DNA from: Janthinobacterium sp. 64
GTDB taxonomy: Bacteria; Pseudomonadota; Gammaproteobacteria; Burkholderiales; Burkholderiaceae_D
Reading direction: 5' to 3'
DNA: 64,000 bases
Assembly (NCBI RefSeq): GCF_002813325.1
Contig: NZ_PHUG01000001.1
Coordinates: forward strand, 4,588,001-4,652,000
Shown piece after piece: positions 1 through 11,716 of this stretch. Position numbers and translations under genes: made by a program. The notes beneath the pieces were generated by a model. It saw only the letters and a list, made by a program, of their open reading frames with translations. It had not been told where the DNA came from and did not search any database. Every line of letters begins with the position of its first letter. The stretch's first letter is position 1.

Positions 1-1860
1 CGTGGCAGGATGTCGCCGGACCAGGTCGACGAGGCCGTGCGCCTGGCCGGCCTTTGGCAGCGCGGCGCGCCTCTTCCGACGACGTCGCAGACGGGACAGC
101 GTTCGCCGCAGGATTGGTACCGCCGCGCCGCCGAGGGGGGCGACATGGAAGCCGCTTACCAGCTGGGTTTGCTGTGCTGGAAAGGCACGGGCGGCCTGGA
201 TGAAAAGCAGGCTGCCCGCTGGCTGCGCAAGGCCGCCGAAAGCGGCATTGCCAAGGCCCAGCTGCAGCTGGCCGTGCTGTATGGCGAGGAGGCGGGCGTG
301 CCGCAGGACTATGTGCTCGCTTCCATGCTGAGCCAGTTGGCGGCGGCGGGCGGCGCGGCGGACGCCGGCGACGCCGTGGCCCGCTGGACAAAGAAACTGA
401 ATGCTGCGCAACAGGCCGAGGCGCAGCAGCTGGCGCGGGCATGGAAAGTGGGCATGCCGTTGCCGCAGGTCTCGGTGCATGGCATGGAACGCTTGATCAA
501 TTATGTGCGCGAGGCACGCAACAAGCTGCCGCCGACGCCAGAGGTGACGGCGCTGTTCAAGGCTGCCAAAGAGGGCGACGAAGCTGCCTTTGGCAAGCTG
601 CTGGCCGGCGTCGCCGAGCCGGGCGCCTATGCGCTCGACAGGAGTCCCTTGCTGAACTATTTGATTTCGCCTCCATCGAGCATGTACAAAGCCGAAGCGG
701 CATGGCTGAATGCGCAAACCCGGCAGGACGACGATCAGCAGCGACTGGCGCAGGCGCCGCTGCAGGCGCGCCGCCAGGCGCTGCGTGAGCAGTACGCCGC
801 GCTGTTGCCCGCCAAGCTGCGCATGATGACGCTGCTGTTGCAACGCGGCGTGCCGCTCGGCGAAGGCGATACGCTTTACCACGCCGCACCGCTGCATCTG
901 GCTGCCCTGTACGGCAATGCCGCAATGGTGCGCCTGTTGCTGGCGCATGGCGCCGATGTGCGGCAATACGGCGGCGAAAACCACACGCAGGCGCCGCTGG
1001 AATACGCCTTGCAGCAGGAGGATGCGGACATCTTGCCGGAATTGATCGACGCGAAAGAACGTACGGCCAGCATGATCGCCATGCTCGACGCAGGCGCGGG
1101 CCGGCCCTATTTGCTGGTAGACCAGTACCTGGCAGAGAAAAAGGCCAAGAAAGGCGGGGCTGCGCAGCCAGCGGAACGGCCGCTGGCCGATTCTTTGCTA
1201 TGGGGGCCCTTGCTGCGCCTGACGCGCGGCACCGAAGTGCTCGATAAAATGCTGGCCACCGGCACCACGCCAAATACTGATGAGCAGGAAAAGTCGCTGT
1301 ACGCCTATGCCGCCGAAGCGGGCAACGCCGGCGCGCTGGACTGGCTCAAGCAGCGCGTGCCCCGGCATGACGCGAAGGGAAATGACCGCTGGCTCGACGC
1401 TGCGATGCGCGCCATGTACAACTACCAGCCGACGTCCGAGGACGTGCTGCGCCAACTGGTGGTGCCCGGCATGCCATGGCAGCAAGTCGGACCCGCCGCC
1501 GAAGTTTCTTACAAGGGACAGCAGGCGGCGCTCGATTCGCGGCGTCTGGAAAAGGAGACGCTGCTGTGGCATGCGGTGCGCAGCCAGCGGCACGACTGGG
1601 TCGCCCGCCTGGCCGCGATGGGCGCGCCCATCGTCACCGGCGGTTATCTGCCGCCCTTGCTGGCGGCCGTCGAAAATAGCGACGCGGCGATGGTCAAGCT
1701 GCTGCTGAGCCTGGGCGCCGATCCGCTGGGCGGGGAATTCCCCGTATTGAAGATGGCGCAGCAACGGGCGTCGACGCCGGAAAGTAAAGCGGTGCTGAGC
1801 TTGCTGAAGGCGGCCGCCGCGGCGCGCAAGCCTGCGGCCGCCGCACCGTTGCCGCAATAG
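1..1860 (+). CDS. Sel1-repeat / ankyrin-repeat protein (5' partial)
   Basis: The reading frame is open from the first base of the window. The ATG at 10 lies inside a stretch (MSPDQVDEA..RLAGLW) that resembles the tail that usually closes a Sel1 domain, so the real start is probably upstream. Counting from that ATG, Sel1-like alpha/alpha repeats (AAYQLGLLCWKG, KAQLQLAVLYGEEAG) occupy about residues 35-120. Ankyrin repeats follow at about 293-335 (PLHLAALYGNAAMVRLLL) and 547-580 (PPLLAAVENSDAAMVKLLL). Both repeat families mediate protein-protein contacts; no catalytic domain is visible. The partner is unknown. A short hairpin terminator follows the stop codon. Confidence 0.8.
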   Translation, partial: RGRMSPDQVDEAVRLAGLWQRGAPLPTTSQTGQRSPQDWYRRAAEGGDMEAAYQLGLLCWKGTGGLDEKQAARWLRKAAESGIAKAQLQLAVLYGEEAGVPQDYVLASMLSQLAAAGGAADAGDAVARWTKKLNAAQQAEAQQLARAWKVGMPLPQVSVHGMERLINYVREARNKLPPTPEVTALFKAAKEGDEAAFGKLLAGVAEPGAYALDRSPLLNYLISPPSSMYKAEAAWLNAQTRQDDDQQRLAQAPLQARRQALREQYAALLPAKLRMMTLLLQRGVPLGEGDTLYHAAPLHLAALYGNAAMVRLLLAHGADVRQYGGENHTQAPLEYALQQEDADILPELIDAKERTASMIAMLDAGAGRPYLLVDQYLAEKKAKKGGAAQPAERPLADSLLWGPLLRLTRGTEVLDKMLATGTTPNTDEQEKSLYAYAAEAGNAGALDWLKQRVPRHDAKGNDRWLDAAMRAMYNYQPTSEDVLRQLVVPGMPWQQVGPAAEVSYKGQQAALDSRRLEKETLLWHAVRSQRHDWVARLAAMGAPIVTGGYLPPLLAAVENSDAAMVKLLLSLGADPLGGEFPVLKMAQQRASTPESKAVLSLLKAAAAARKPAAAAPLPQ

Positions 1861-2328
1861 CATTTGCCTGGTCGGCATGCGTCATCTTGCCCGGCGACAA
1901 CGCCGGGTTTTAGCGGCCTGGCGAGTCGTTTTCCTGCAACAGAGCGGGGATCAAGGCGCTGCCGATGCTATAATTCTGGCCCCGGCGCCTCCTGCCCCAT
2001 CCTTGCGGACGGCGCCAGCAGACGCGGTTGTATTTAAGTTTCATATCCAGCACTCGTCCGCGTCTCAAGGCCAGCGCATCCGCGATGCCAGCCACTTTCA
2101 GAGCGTCCCCTTCGGGCTGGGCGCCTGAGCCACGCGCACCGCCAGCGGTGCACCATTCACGGCGGAATCAACGCGGCTCATTGCACGCCGCTGCCGCCAC
2201 AGCGTAGCCAGGAATCTTGCTGCCTGGCCAGTCGTCTTTCGATACGGCACTCCTCAGCGCGCTTTTGGCGCCTGTGGCCGCGCCATGGCCGCGCGCTTTC
2301 CTGGTTTCGCCTATACAAGGAAACCAGC
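1861..2328. other. 468-bp gene-free stretch before the porin
   Basis: I see no convincing gene here. It begins with a terminator-like hairpin for the upstream gene and contains a perfect TATAAT at 1969-1974, with no good -35 element at 17 bp. If that box is the porin promoter, the porin mRNA has a leader of roughly 350 nt. Such leaders are often sites of small-RNA control, but no specific structure was recognised. Confidence 0.5.
1890..1911 (+). terminator. Intrinsic terminator-like hairpin
   Basis: A perfect 7-bp stem CCCGGCG/CGCCGGG with loop ACAA is followed by four T. It lies 30 bp after the Sel1/ankyrin stop codon. The short T-tract makes it a modest terminator. Confidence 0.55.
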
Positions 2329-3378
2329 ATGAAAAAAATCTCGATCACCGTCGGCCTCGTTTCGACCATCGCCACCGTGGCCGCCTTGCCTGCGGCCCAC
2401 GCCCAATCATCCGTTGATGTGTATGGCTTGATGGACGCTGGCCTGGTGCAGGAAGGCGGCGTCAGCAAGCTCACCAGCGGTATCTCGGCCGGCTCGCGCC
2501 TGGGCTTGCGCGGCACGGAGTCGCTGGGCAATGGCTTGCAAGCCGTGTTCACGCTGGAAGCGGGCGTGCAGAGCGACACGGGCCGCTCGGACCAGGCGGG
2601 CCAGTTGTTCGGCCGCCAGGCCTTTGTCGGCCTCAATAGCCCGCTGGGCATGCTGACCATGGGCCGCCAGTACAACCTGCAAAGCCAGGCACTGACGGAC
2701 GTGGCCGACCCATTCGAGGGCGGCTTTGCCGGCGCGGCAACCAACCTGGCCGGCTATTCGGCCACGCGCATCGACAATACCGTGCGCTACACCTCGCCCG
2801 AGCTGCGCGGCGTGACCGCCACCGTCATGTATGGCTTTGGCGAACATACGGGTGTTGTGGCAGATCAGCGCTCGCTGGGCCTGGCCCTGGGCTATGTCAA
2901 CGGTCCATTGACCCTGCGCCTGGCGCGCCAGAGCCGTGCCGGCGAGCCGGGCAAGGCCGACGTGAACAACACCATTCTGGCAGGTAACTACAACTTCGGC
3001 GTGGCCACGGCGTTTGCCGGTTATGGCCGCAACACGGGCGATGGCAGCACCATGTTCTTTGGGGAAAACCCATACGGCGCAGCGCAGGCACCGGCCCAGT
3101 CGATGGACAGCCGCGACGCCATCGTCGGCGTGTCCGTGCCGCTCGGCGCGACCACCGTGCTGGCCTCGTACGTGCACAAGGATGACCGCGACGCAGCCAA
3201 CCGCGACGCGCGGCAGCTGGCCATCGGCGCCACGTATGCCTTGTCCAAGCGCAGCAAGGTATATGTGGCCTACGCGCACATCCGCAACCGCAACGACGCC
3301 GCCTACATGGTGGGCAATGCAACGGAAGTGGGCACGGGCAACCGCGCCTTCAACGTCGGCCTGCGCCACGCTTTTTAA
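2329..3378 (+). CDS. Gram-negative porin (OmpC/Burkholderiales porin type)
   Basis: This 349-residue protein has a typical signal peptide: MKK, a hydrophobic core, and a predicted cut after AHA at about residue 25. The mature start [14 protein letters not shown] is the characteristic first strand of Burkholderiales trimeric porins, and the chain ends in F, the beta-barrel assembly signal. Motifs [12 protein letters not shown] and [13 protein letters not shown] strands fit the family. It is expected to form a general diffusion channel in the outer membrane. AAGGAAACC lies just upstream of the ATG. Its stop codon overlaps that of the convergent GGDEF-EAL gene within a TTAA sequence. Confidence 0.95.
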   Translation: MKKISITVGLVSTIATVAALPAAHAQSSVDVYGLMDAGLVQEGGVSKLTSGISAGSRLGLRGTESLGNGLQAVFTLEAGVQSDTGRSDQAGQLFGRQAFVGLNSPLGMLTMGRQYNLQSQALTDVADPFEGGFAGAATNLAGYSATRIDNTVRYTSPELRGVTATVMYGFGEHTGVVADQRSLGLALGYVNGPLTLRLARQSRAGEPGKADVNNTILAGNYNFGVATAFAGYGRNTGDGSTMFFGENPYGAAQAPAQSMDSRDAIVGVSVPLGATTVLASYVHKDDRDAANRDARQLAIGATYALSKRSKVYVAYAHIRNRNDAAYMVGNATEVGTGNRAFNVGLRHAF

Positions 3379-5456
3379 GCGGGCAGCATTTTCCCTTGCA
3401 GCAATAGTTCCTCGAAGGCGGACGCGGTCAGCGGGCGGCTGAACAGATAGCCCTGCATCTGGTCGCAGCCGTGCTGGCGCAGGAAAGCCAGCTGCTGCTC
3501 CGTTTCCACGCCTTCGGCGATGACTTTCAGGCGCAGGCTGTGTGCCAGCGAAATGATGGCGCGCACGATGGCTGCGTCGTCGCCGTGCGTGATGTCGCTG
3601 ACGAAGGTCTTGTCGATCTTGAGTACGTCGATGGGGAAGTGGCGCAGGTAGGCCAGGCTGGAATAGCCGGTGCCGAAGTCGTCGATGGACAGTTGCACGC
3701 CCAGCGCCTTCAGCTTGGTCATGATGGCCGTAGCTTGTTCCACGTCATGCATGACCATGCTTTCGGTCAATTCCAATTCCAGATGGGCGGCCGTCAGCCC
3801 CGTCTCAGCCAGCGCTTGCGCCACCGCATGCAGCAGATTCCTTTGCTTGAATTGCCGCGCCGACAGGTTAACAGCCAAGCGTAGCGGGCCGTGGCCGGCC
3901 AGCTGCCAGGCGCGCGCCTGGGCGCATGCGGTGTGCAGCACCCAGTCACCGATGGGGATGATCAAGCCCATTTCCTCGGCCAGGCCGATAAAGCTGACCG
4001 GTGCAATGCGCCCCAGTTGCGGATGTTGCCAGCGCAGCAGCGCTTCCATGCCCACCACCTTGCCGCTGGCCAAATCCAGCTGGGGCTGGTATTCGAGGTG
4101 GAACTGCCCCCGTTCCAGGGCATGGCGCAACTCGCTCTCCAGTCCCAGCCGCTCCAGGGTGCCCGCATTCATGCTGGAGGCATAGAATTGCCAGTGGCCC
4201 CGTCCCTGTTCCTTGGCGCGGTACATGGCGATGTCGGCGTGCTTGATCAGGGTGTCGGCATCGTCGCCATCGTCGGGATACACGGCCACGCCCATGCAGC
4301 AGCTGAGAAAAAATTCATATTCACCCAGTTGCAGCGGCTGCGCCACGGCGTCCAGGATGCGCTGCAGGATGGCGGCGCCCGGTTCGCCATTGCCATGCTG
4401 GGGCAGCAGCAGCACGAATTCGTCGCCGCCCAGGCGCGCCACCGTGTCGACTTCGCGCGTGGCGTCACGCAGGCGCTCGGCGACGCTTTTCAGCACCAGG
4501 TCGCCCGCGTCGTGGCCCAGGGTGTCGTTGACGAATTTAAAGCGGTCGAGGTCGATGAACACCACCCACAAGGGCAGGCCGCTGCGCCGCGTCACGGCCA
4601 TCGCCTGCTCCAGCCGTTCGCGCAGCAGGGCCCGGTTGGCCAGGCCCGTGAGGATGTCGTGCCTGGCCTGGAATTCCAGTTCCTGTTCGAAGCGCATGAC
4701 GCTGCTGATGTCGTATTGCGCCACCACAAAGTGGCTGACGGGGCCATTGCCATCGTCGCGCACGGGAGCGACGAACAGCTCGCTCCAGTAGCTGCTGCCA
4801 TCCTTGCGAAAATTGCGCACGATGGCCTTGCCTTCGCGCTGTTCGCGCAGGGCGGCTGTAATCTCATGCATGTCTTGCCGCCCTTGCTCGGGACCTTGCA
4901 AGTCTTCCAGGCGCTGGCCGATGACGTCGCCAGCCGCATAGCCGGTGATGCGCTCGAAGGCGGGATTGACGTATTCGATCAGGTAGCCCGGCGCGTCGGC
5001 GCTGCACAGGATGATGGCATTGGCCGATACTTCGATGATGCGTTCGCGCAAACGCAGCGACTTTTCAGTGTGCATGCGCGCGGCGATGTCTTCGGACAGG
5101 CGCAAATTGGCAAACTGCAGCGCCGCCGTGCGCTCGCCCGTGATGCGGGTAATCACGGAATTGCGCGACACGAGCTGATACACATAGGCGGCTGCCAGCA
5201 GGCTCGACAGCAGGCCACCCAGCAGCACATACAGCGAGCCGCGATGGTTCGCATCCAGGCCCATGCCTTTGGCCGGCAGCAGGGCAGCGCCCAAGGTGTG
5301 ACCGCTGGCGTGATACTGCAGCAGCAGCCGGGTGCTTTCCGACTCGATCTGGCGCGCCGAGGCGTAGCACAGGGCCGTCAGGCACAGCCCGACCGCCAGC
5401 GTGATCAGGGCCGAGGTGGAAACGGAAATGGAGATGCGTCTGAAAAATGATTGCAT
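3375..5456 (-). CDS. Membrane PAS-GGDEF-EAL cyclic-di-GMP protein
   Basis: I place the start at the ATG at 5456 (MQSFFRRIS, 693 aa). The frame stays open further upstream, but the extra residues look non-coding and would run into the divergent Crp-like gene. Two membrane segments (about 14-34 and 75-96) flank a short periplasmic loop. A PAS domain follows (about 140-255), then GGDEF (GGDEF at 343-347) and EAL ([16 protein letters not shown]) domains. The cyclase motif is intact, and an RxxD inhibitory site (REVD, 334-337) sits at the usual distance before it. EAL residues look complete, so the protein may both make and degrade c-di-GMP. The net activity cannot be read from sequence. Confidence 0.93.
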   Translation of the reverse strand: MQSFFRRISISVSTSALITLAVGLCLTALCYASARQIESESTRLLLQYHASGHTLGAALLPAKGMGLDANHRGSLYVLLGGLLSSLLAAAYVYQLVSRNSVITRITGERTAALQFANLRLSEDIAARMHTEKSLRLRERIIEVSANAIILCSADAPGYLIEYVNPAFERITGYAAGDVIGQRLEDLQGPEQGRQDMHEITAALREQREGKAIVRNFRKDGSSYWSELFVAPVRDDGNGPVSHFVVAQYDISSVMRFEQELEFQARHDILTGLANRALLRERLEQAMAVTRRSGLPLWVVFIDLDRFKFVNDTLGHDAGDLVLKSVAERLRDATREVDTVARLGGDEFVLLLPQHGNGEPGAAILQRILDAVAQPLQLGEYEFFLSCCMGVAVYPDDGDDADTLIKHADIAMYRAKEQGRGHWQFYASSMNAGTLERLGLESELRHALERGQFHLEYQPQLDLASGKVVGMEALLRWQHPQLGRIAPVSFIGLAEEMGLIIPIGDWVLHTACAQARAWQLAGHGPLRLAVNLSARQFKQRNLLHAVAQALAETGLTAAHLELELTESMVMHDVEQATAIMTKLKALGVQLSIDDFGTGYSSLAYLRHFPIDVLKIDKTFVSDITHGDDAAIVRAIISLAHSLRLKVIAEGVETEQQLAFLRQHGCDQMQGYLFSRPLTASAFEELLLQGKMLPA

Positions 5457-5536
5457 GATGGCGTCCGGTAAGCAGCGCCGGCGCCGATCCGTGATCCGGC
5501 AGCCCTGGCAGTGATTGACTGTAGGGCGTGCGGCAG

Positions 5537-5570
5537 ATTGCCGTCCGTTCGCTACCGAACGGACGGCAAT
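5537..5570. repeat. Perfect 15-bp inverted repeat with 4-nt loop
   Basis: ATTGCCGTCCGTTCG (5537-5551) and its exact reverse complement (5556-5570) are separated by CTAC. It lies between the divergent starts of the GGDEF-EAL gene (5456) and the Crp-like gene (5695). It could be an operator for a dimeric regulator or a transcribed hairpin. There is no T-tract on either strand, so a terminator is unlikely. Confidence 0.7.
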
Positions 5571-5694
5571 GCCAGAAAGAAATATAGTCGGGTCACTGTG
5601 CCAGCGCTGTGTTACGCTCCAGCATATGGCGCCCCTCGTTCGGACGTCTTTCATCGATCCCCTAGCTGACGACTGGAAAACAGGAAAACTGCCC

Positions 5695-6426
5695 ATGTCG
5701 AGTCCGCATGCCCAGCTGCACAACCCGAATCAAAACCATTTGCTTGCCGCCATGCTCGACGCCGATTTCGCGCGCCTGGCCCCCCACCTGGAGCAAGTCT
5801 CCATGTTGCTCGGTGACGTGATCTACGATTCGGGCGACAAGCTGCAGCATGTGTATTTCCCCACCACCGCCATCGTGTCCATCCACTACCTGCTGGAAAA
5901 CGGCGGCTCGTCGGAAATTGCCGGCGTCGGCAATGAAGGCGTCGTGGGCGTGTCGCTGTTCATGGGCGGGAATTCGACGCCGAGCCGCGCTGTGGTGCAG
6001 ACGGGCGGCGTCGGCTACCGGCTCAAGGCCCACCTGCTGATGGAAGAATTCGACCGCGCCGGTCCCGTCATGCGCTTGCTGCTGCGCTATACGCAAGCGC
6101 TGATCACGCAAATGTCGCAGACGGCCGTGTGCAACCGCCACCATACGGTGGAGCAACAATTGTGCCGCTGGCTGCTGCTGACCATGGACCGTCTGCCGAA
6201 CCGCGAGCTGACGATGACCCAGGAGTTGATTGCCAACATGCTGGGCGTGCGCCGCGAAGGCGTGACGGAAGCGGCCGGGCGTTTGCAGACGCGCGGCTTC
6301 ATCAGCTACCGTCGCGGCCATATCTCCGTGCTGGACCGCGCCGGCCTCGAAGGCCATGTGTGCGAATGCTATGGCGTGGTCAAGAAGGAATTCGCGCGCC
6401 TGCTGTCGGACGTGCGCCAGCGCTAG
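5695..6426 (+). CDS. Crp/Fnr-family transcriptional regulator
   Basis: The start at 5695 (MSSPHAQLH, 243 aa) is preferred over upstream in-frame starts because homology-like sequence begins only there and AGGAAAA precedes it. The N-terminal half is a cyclic-nucleotide-binding-type beta-roll (about 25-110). The C-terminal half holds a winged helix ([21 protein letters not shown], about 175-225). The canonical cAMP-pocket residues of Crp are not obvious, so the ligand is unknown. It is divergent from a c-di-GMP enzyme and followed by a histidine kinase, suggesting a local signalling unit. Confidence 0.88.
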   Translation: MSSPHAQLHNPNQNHLLAAMLDADFARLAPHLEQVSMLLGDVIYDSGDKLQHVYFPTTAIVSIHYLLENGGSSEIAGVGNEGVVGVSLFMGGNSTPSRAVVQTGGVGYRLKAHLLMEEFDRAGPVMRLLLRYTQALITQMSQTAVCNRHHTVEQQLCRWLLLTMDRLPNRELTMTQELIANMLGVRREGVTEAAGRLQTRGFISYRRGHISVLDRAGLEGHVCECYGVVKKEFARLLSDVRQR

Positions 6427-6479
6427 GGTTCCTGATCTCCGCATTTCCCTCTTATCGTTGTCACAGCCCAGGCTACCTC

Positions 6480-8384
6480 ATGCAATCTGTTGAAAACATT
6501 CCCCCGCGCGCACCGTCGCGCTGGCCCATGGCGCTGGCGTTTTCGTTCAGCGCCATCGTGCTGCTGGCCATCGGCCTGCTGGCCTGGCGCGCGCCGTTCG
6601 AGACGGCCTGCGTCATCGATGCGCTGGTCTTCTTGCTGCTGATGCTGCTCGTGGCGCTGTACCGGCGCACCTTGGCGGCCAGCCTGCCGCGCCAGCTGCT
6701 CAAGGCGGGCGCCTTGCAGGATGCGATTTTCAACAGCGCCAATTTCTCGTGCATCGCCACCGATGCGCAGGGCGTGATCCAGATTTTCAACGTGGGCGCC
6801 GAACGCATGCTGGGCTATGCGGCGAGCGACGTGGTCGACAAGCTGACGCCGGCCGGCATTTCCGACGCGCAAGAAATTGTCGCGCGCGCGGCCGCCCTCA
6901 GTGCCGAACTCGATACCGTCATCACGCCTGGCGTGGAGACGCTCGTGTTCAAGGCCACGCGCGGTATCGAAGACATCTACGAATTGACGTATATCCGCAA
7001 GGATGGCAGCCGCTTCCCTGCCATCGTCTCCGTGACGGCCTTGCGCGATGCGCAAAGCAAGGTCATCGGCTACTTGTTGATCGGCACGGACAACACGGCG
7101 CGCAAGCAGGTCGAGGCGGAACAGGCCTTGCTGGACCAGCGCCTGCAGGAGCAGCAGGCGTACACGCGTTCGCTGGTCGAGACCAACAATGCCGAGCTGA
7201 AAAAGGCGCGCCAGGTGGCGGAAAAGGCCAACCGCGCCAAGTCGGAATTCCTGTCGAGCATGAGCCATGAGTTGCGCACGCCGCTCAATGCCGTGCTGGG
7301 CTTTGCGCAGCTGATGGCCTCCGACGTGCCGCCACCCACCGTGCCGCAGCAGCGCTCGATTGAACAAATCCTCAAGGGTGGCTGGTATCTCTTGCGTTTG
7401 ATTAATGAAATTCTCGACCTGGCCATGATCGAATCGGGCAAGGTCACCTTGTCGCAGGAAGCCATGTCGCTGCTCGACGTGCTGCAGGATTGCCAGGCGA
7501 TGATCGCGCCGCAGGCGGAAAAGCGCGGCATCCGCATGCAATTTCCCCGCTGCGGCGAAGCTTACTTCGTGCATGCGGACCGCACGCGTGTGAAACAGGT
7601 GATGGTCAACCTGTTGTCGAACGCCATCAAGTACAACCAGAGCGGCGGCGCCGTCACCGTCGACTGCAGCCAGCGTGGCGGCAAGGTGCGGGTCAGCGTG
7701 CGCGACAGTGGCGCCGGTCTCGACGCGGGCCAGGTGGCCCAGTTGTTCCAGCCATTTAATCGCCTGGGACAGGAAAACAGCACGGAAGAGGGCACGGGCA
7801 TCGGCCTCGTCGTCACCAAGCAATTGGTCGAATTGATGGGCGGCACCATCGGCGTCGACAGCACGGTCGGCGTGGGCACCACGTTCTGGTTCGAGCTGGC
7901 CGCCAGCAGCGCACCGGAACTGGTGCTGGGCGACGGCGATGCGCTGCCGCAGGTGCAGGTGCCGCAGGAAAGCCAGCGCACCTTGCTGTACGTGGAAGAC
8001 AATCCCGCCAACCTGGCGCTGGTGGAGCAATTGATCGCCCGCCGCAGCGATTTGAAGTTGCTCACGGCCATAGATGCGCACCTGGGCATCGACCTGGCGC
8101 GCACGTATCAGCCGGACGTGATCTTGATGGATATCAACCTGCCCGGCATCAGCGGCTATGGTGCCCTGAATATCCTGCATGATGACCCGCTCACCAGTCA
8201 CATTCCCGTCATGGCCCTGTCCGCCAACGCCGTGCCGCGCGACATCGAGAAGGGCCTGGAAGCGGGCTTCTTCCGCTATCTGACCAAGCCCATCAAGGTC
8301 GTCGAATTCATGGAGGCGCTCGACGTGGCCCTGCATCATGCAGCCGCGCACGGCCTGGCCGACGACACTCACACAGTACGCTAA
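6480..8384 (+). CDS. Membrane hybrid histidine kinase (PAS-HisKA-HATPase-REC)
   Basis: I start at 6480 (MQSVENIPP, 634 aa), since the longer frame runs inside the Crp-like gene. Two closely spaced membrane helices (about 17-36 and 41-60) are followed by a PAS domain (about 80-215) and a coiled coil. The HisKA box SMSHELRTPLN has its phospho-acceptor at H263. The ATPase domain has N-box NAIKYN and G-box GTGIGLVVTKQL. The C-terminal receiver (LLYVEDNPANLAL) has its phospho-acceptor at D551 (LMDINLPG). There is almost no periplasmic loop, so the signal is probably sensed by PAS or in the membrane. The REC-PAS gene begins 28 bp downstream and is likely co-transcribed. Confidence 0.94.
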   Translation: MQSVENIPPRAPSRWPMALAFSFSAIVLLAIGLLAWRAPFETACVIDALVFLLLMLLVALYRRTLAASLPRQLLKAGALQDAIFNSANFSCIATDAQGVIQIFNVGAERMLGYAASDVVDKLTPAGISDAQEIVARAAALSAELDTVITPGVETLVFKATRGIEDIYELTYIRKDGSRFPAIVSVTALRDAQSKVIGYLLIGTDNTARKQVEAEQALLDQRLQEQQAYTRSLVETNNAELKKARQVAEKANRAKSEFLSSMSHELRTPLNAVLGFAQLMASDVPPPTVPQQRSIEQILKGGWYLLRLINEILDLAMIESGKVTLSQEAMSLLDVLQDCQAMIAPQAEKRGIRMQFPRCGEAYFVHADRTRVKQVMVNLLSNAIKYNQSGGAVTVDCSQRGGKVRVSVRDSGAGLDAGQVAQLFQPFNRLGQENSTEEGTGIGLVVTKQLVELMGGTIGVDSTVGVGTTFWFELAASSAPELVLGDGDALPQVQVPQESQRTLLYVEDNPANLALVEQLIARRSDLKLLTAIDAHLGIDLARTYQPDVILMDINLPGISGYGALNILHDDPLTSHIPVMALSANAVPRDIEKGLEAGFFRYLTKPIKVVEFMEALDVALHHAAAHGLADDTHTVR

Positions 8385-8412
8385 TTCAGCATTTAATTTT
8401 AGGAATACCGCC

Positions 8413-9219
8413 ATGCTTCAAGCCACCGAGATCCTGAACGCCAGCATCCTCATCGTCGATGACCAGGAGGCCAACGTCATGCTGCTCGAACAGGTGCTGC
8501 GCAACGCCGGCTATACGCGCATCACCTCCACCATGGACCCGCAAGCCGTGCGCGCGCTGCACCAGCAGCACCGCTACGACCTGATCCTGCTCGACTTGCA
8601 GATGCCGGAAATGGATGGCTTCGAAGTCATGGAAGGCTTGCGCGACATCGAGGCGGGCAGCTATCTGCCCGTGCTGGTGATCACGGCCCAGCCGGGCCAC
8701 AAGCTGCGCGCGCTGCAAGCGGGCGCCAAGGACTTCGTCAGCAAGCCCTTCGACCTGGTGGAAGTCAAAACACGCATCCACAACATGCTGGAAGTGCGAT
8801 TGCTGTACCAGAAACTGGCCGAATACAACAAGTCGCTGGAGCAGATGGTGGAAGAACGCACGGCGGAGCTGCGCGAAAGCGAAGCGCGCTTCCAGCGCTT
8901 CACGGAACTGTCGTCCGACTGGTACTGGGAACAGGATGCGCAGGGCAACCTGACGCGCTTTTCCGGTCCCGTGGCTGAAATGCTGGGCATCGGCAGCGAA
9001 GAGGAGCCGCAGCGCTGGAACGCGGCCGAACGTGCCTTGCTCGACGCAAAAATTGCCGCGCGCGAACCGTTCCTCGACTTCATCTACAGCCGCGCCAACC
9101 TCGACGGCAGCACGCAGTATCTGCAGGTCAGCGGCGAACCGATGTTCGACAATGGCAGCCGCTTCATCGGCTATCGCGGCATCGGCCTCGATGTCACGGA
9201 GCGCTTGCGGGGAGCGTGA
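8413..9219 (+). CDS. Response regulator with REC and PAS domains
   Basis: The chosen ATG (MLQATEIL, 268 aa) has AGGAATA upstream. The receiver domain occupies about residues 10-135, with phospho-acceptor D61 (LLDLQMPEMDG) and the conserved KPFD lysine. A coiled-coil linker follows (about 135-165), then a PAS fold ending in the PAC-like YRGIGLDVTERL. No DNA-binding, GGDEF or EAL output domain is present, so output is probably through protein contact. It follows the hybrid kinase directly and is its likely partner; that pairing is inferred from position. Confidence 0.88.
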   Translation: MLQATEILNASILIVDDQEANVMLLEQVLRNAGYTRITSTMDPQAVRALHQQHRYDLILLDLQMPEMDGFEVMEGLRDIEAGSYLPVLVITAQPGHKLRALQAGAKDFVSKPFDLVEVKTRIHNMLEVRLLYQKLAEYNKSLEQMVEERTAELRESEARFQRFTELSSDWYWEQDAQGNLTRFSGPVAEMLGIGSEEEPQRWNAAERALLDAKIAAREPFLDFIYSRANLDGSTQYLQVSGEPMFDNGSRFIGYRGIGLDVTERLRGA

Positions 9220-9258
9220 TTTATACTTGGTGTCATCGACATCGACAAGGAAAGCATC

Positions 9259-9513
9259 ATGGCTGACAAATCTCCCTCCTACTGGTTTCCCGCCAAGACC
9301 TATGGCTGGGGCTGGGGTTTGCCCATCACCTGGCAAGGCTGGCTGGTATTCCTGGCCGCGCTGGCGCTGTTCGCCTGCGGCGCCTTCCTGTTCCCGCCGC
9401 AAACCATGTTCGTAGGCTACATCGTGTATGAAGTGGCCATCGTTGCCGCGCTCATTTTCATCTGCCAGCTGAAGGGCGAACCGACCGCCTGGCGCTGGGG
9501 CAAGAAGAAGTAG
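9259..9513 (+). CDS. Small two-helix membrane protein, function unknown
   Basis: This 84-residue protein has a good ribosome binding site (AAGGAAAG) upstream of the ATG. It contains a Trp/Gly-rich N-terminus (WFPAKTYGWGWGLP), two hydrophobic helices (about 27-46 and 50-69) and a basic tail ending WGKKK. The topology suggests both ends in the cytoplasm. I do not recognise a family. It is isolated between the signalling block and the thiamin operon. Confidence 0.7.
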   Translation: MADKSPSYWFPAKTYGWGWGLPITWQGWLVFLAALALFACGAFLFPPQTMFVGYIVYEVAIVAALIFICQLKGEPTAWRWGKKK

Positions 9514-9571
9514 GTCGATGCACAAAGACGACAGCTGCAAGAAATCATCTGGCCACGCGGCGTGAACCGCG

Positions 9572-9577
9572 TATAAT
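9572..9577 (+). promoter_or_regulatory. Probable thiC operon -10 box
   Basis: A perfect TATAAT lies about 26 bp before the first bases of the TPP riboswitch. No strong -35 match is seen 16-18 bp upstream. Transcription would start near 9584, so the riboswitch would lie at the 5' end of the mRNA, as expected. Confidence 0.5.
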
Positions 9578-9602
9578 TGGCTCGCTGCCGCAAGGCGGCA
9601 AA

Positions 9603-9700
9603 CGCTAGGGGTCCTGCCTTTCGCTGTGGAAACACGGTGCAAGCGCGGGTGAGAAATACCCTCCGAACCTGATCTGGATAATGCCAGCGAAGGGAAGCTT
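9603..9700 (+). ncRNA. TPP riboswitch (THI element)
   Basis: The conserved THI-box segments are present in order: CTAGGGGTCCT near the 5' side, GGGTGAGAAATACCC (pyrimidine-sensing arm with the TGAGA core), and GAACCTGATCTGGATAATGC followed by GCGAAGGGAAGC (pyrophosphate-sensing arm). It lies about 90 nt before thiC. Thiamin pyrophosphate binding is known to repress expression of such genes. No terminator hairpin with a T-run is obvious between the element and thiC, so control may act on translation. Confidence 0.96.
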
Positions 9701-9773
9701 TAGGATGAACGCACCCCGCTTTTCCGCGTGCGCGCAGCCGAACCTCCTTAGCTGGCTCCAGGCTTAAAAATAG

Positions 9774-11705
<1,932 letters not shown>

Positions 11706-11716
11706 AGGAGGGCGTG

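Noticed and set aside
3891..5450. 519-residue open frame on the plus strand
   Set aside because: Antisense to the PAS-GGDEF-EAL gene, whose catalytic motifs are complete.
6423..8414. 663-residue open frame on the minus strand
   Set aside because: Antisense to the hybrid histidine kinase; no recognisable domain.
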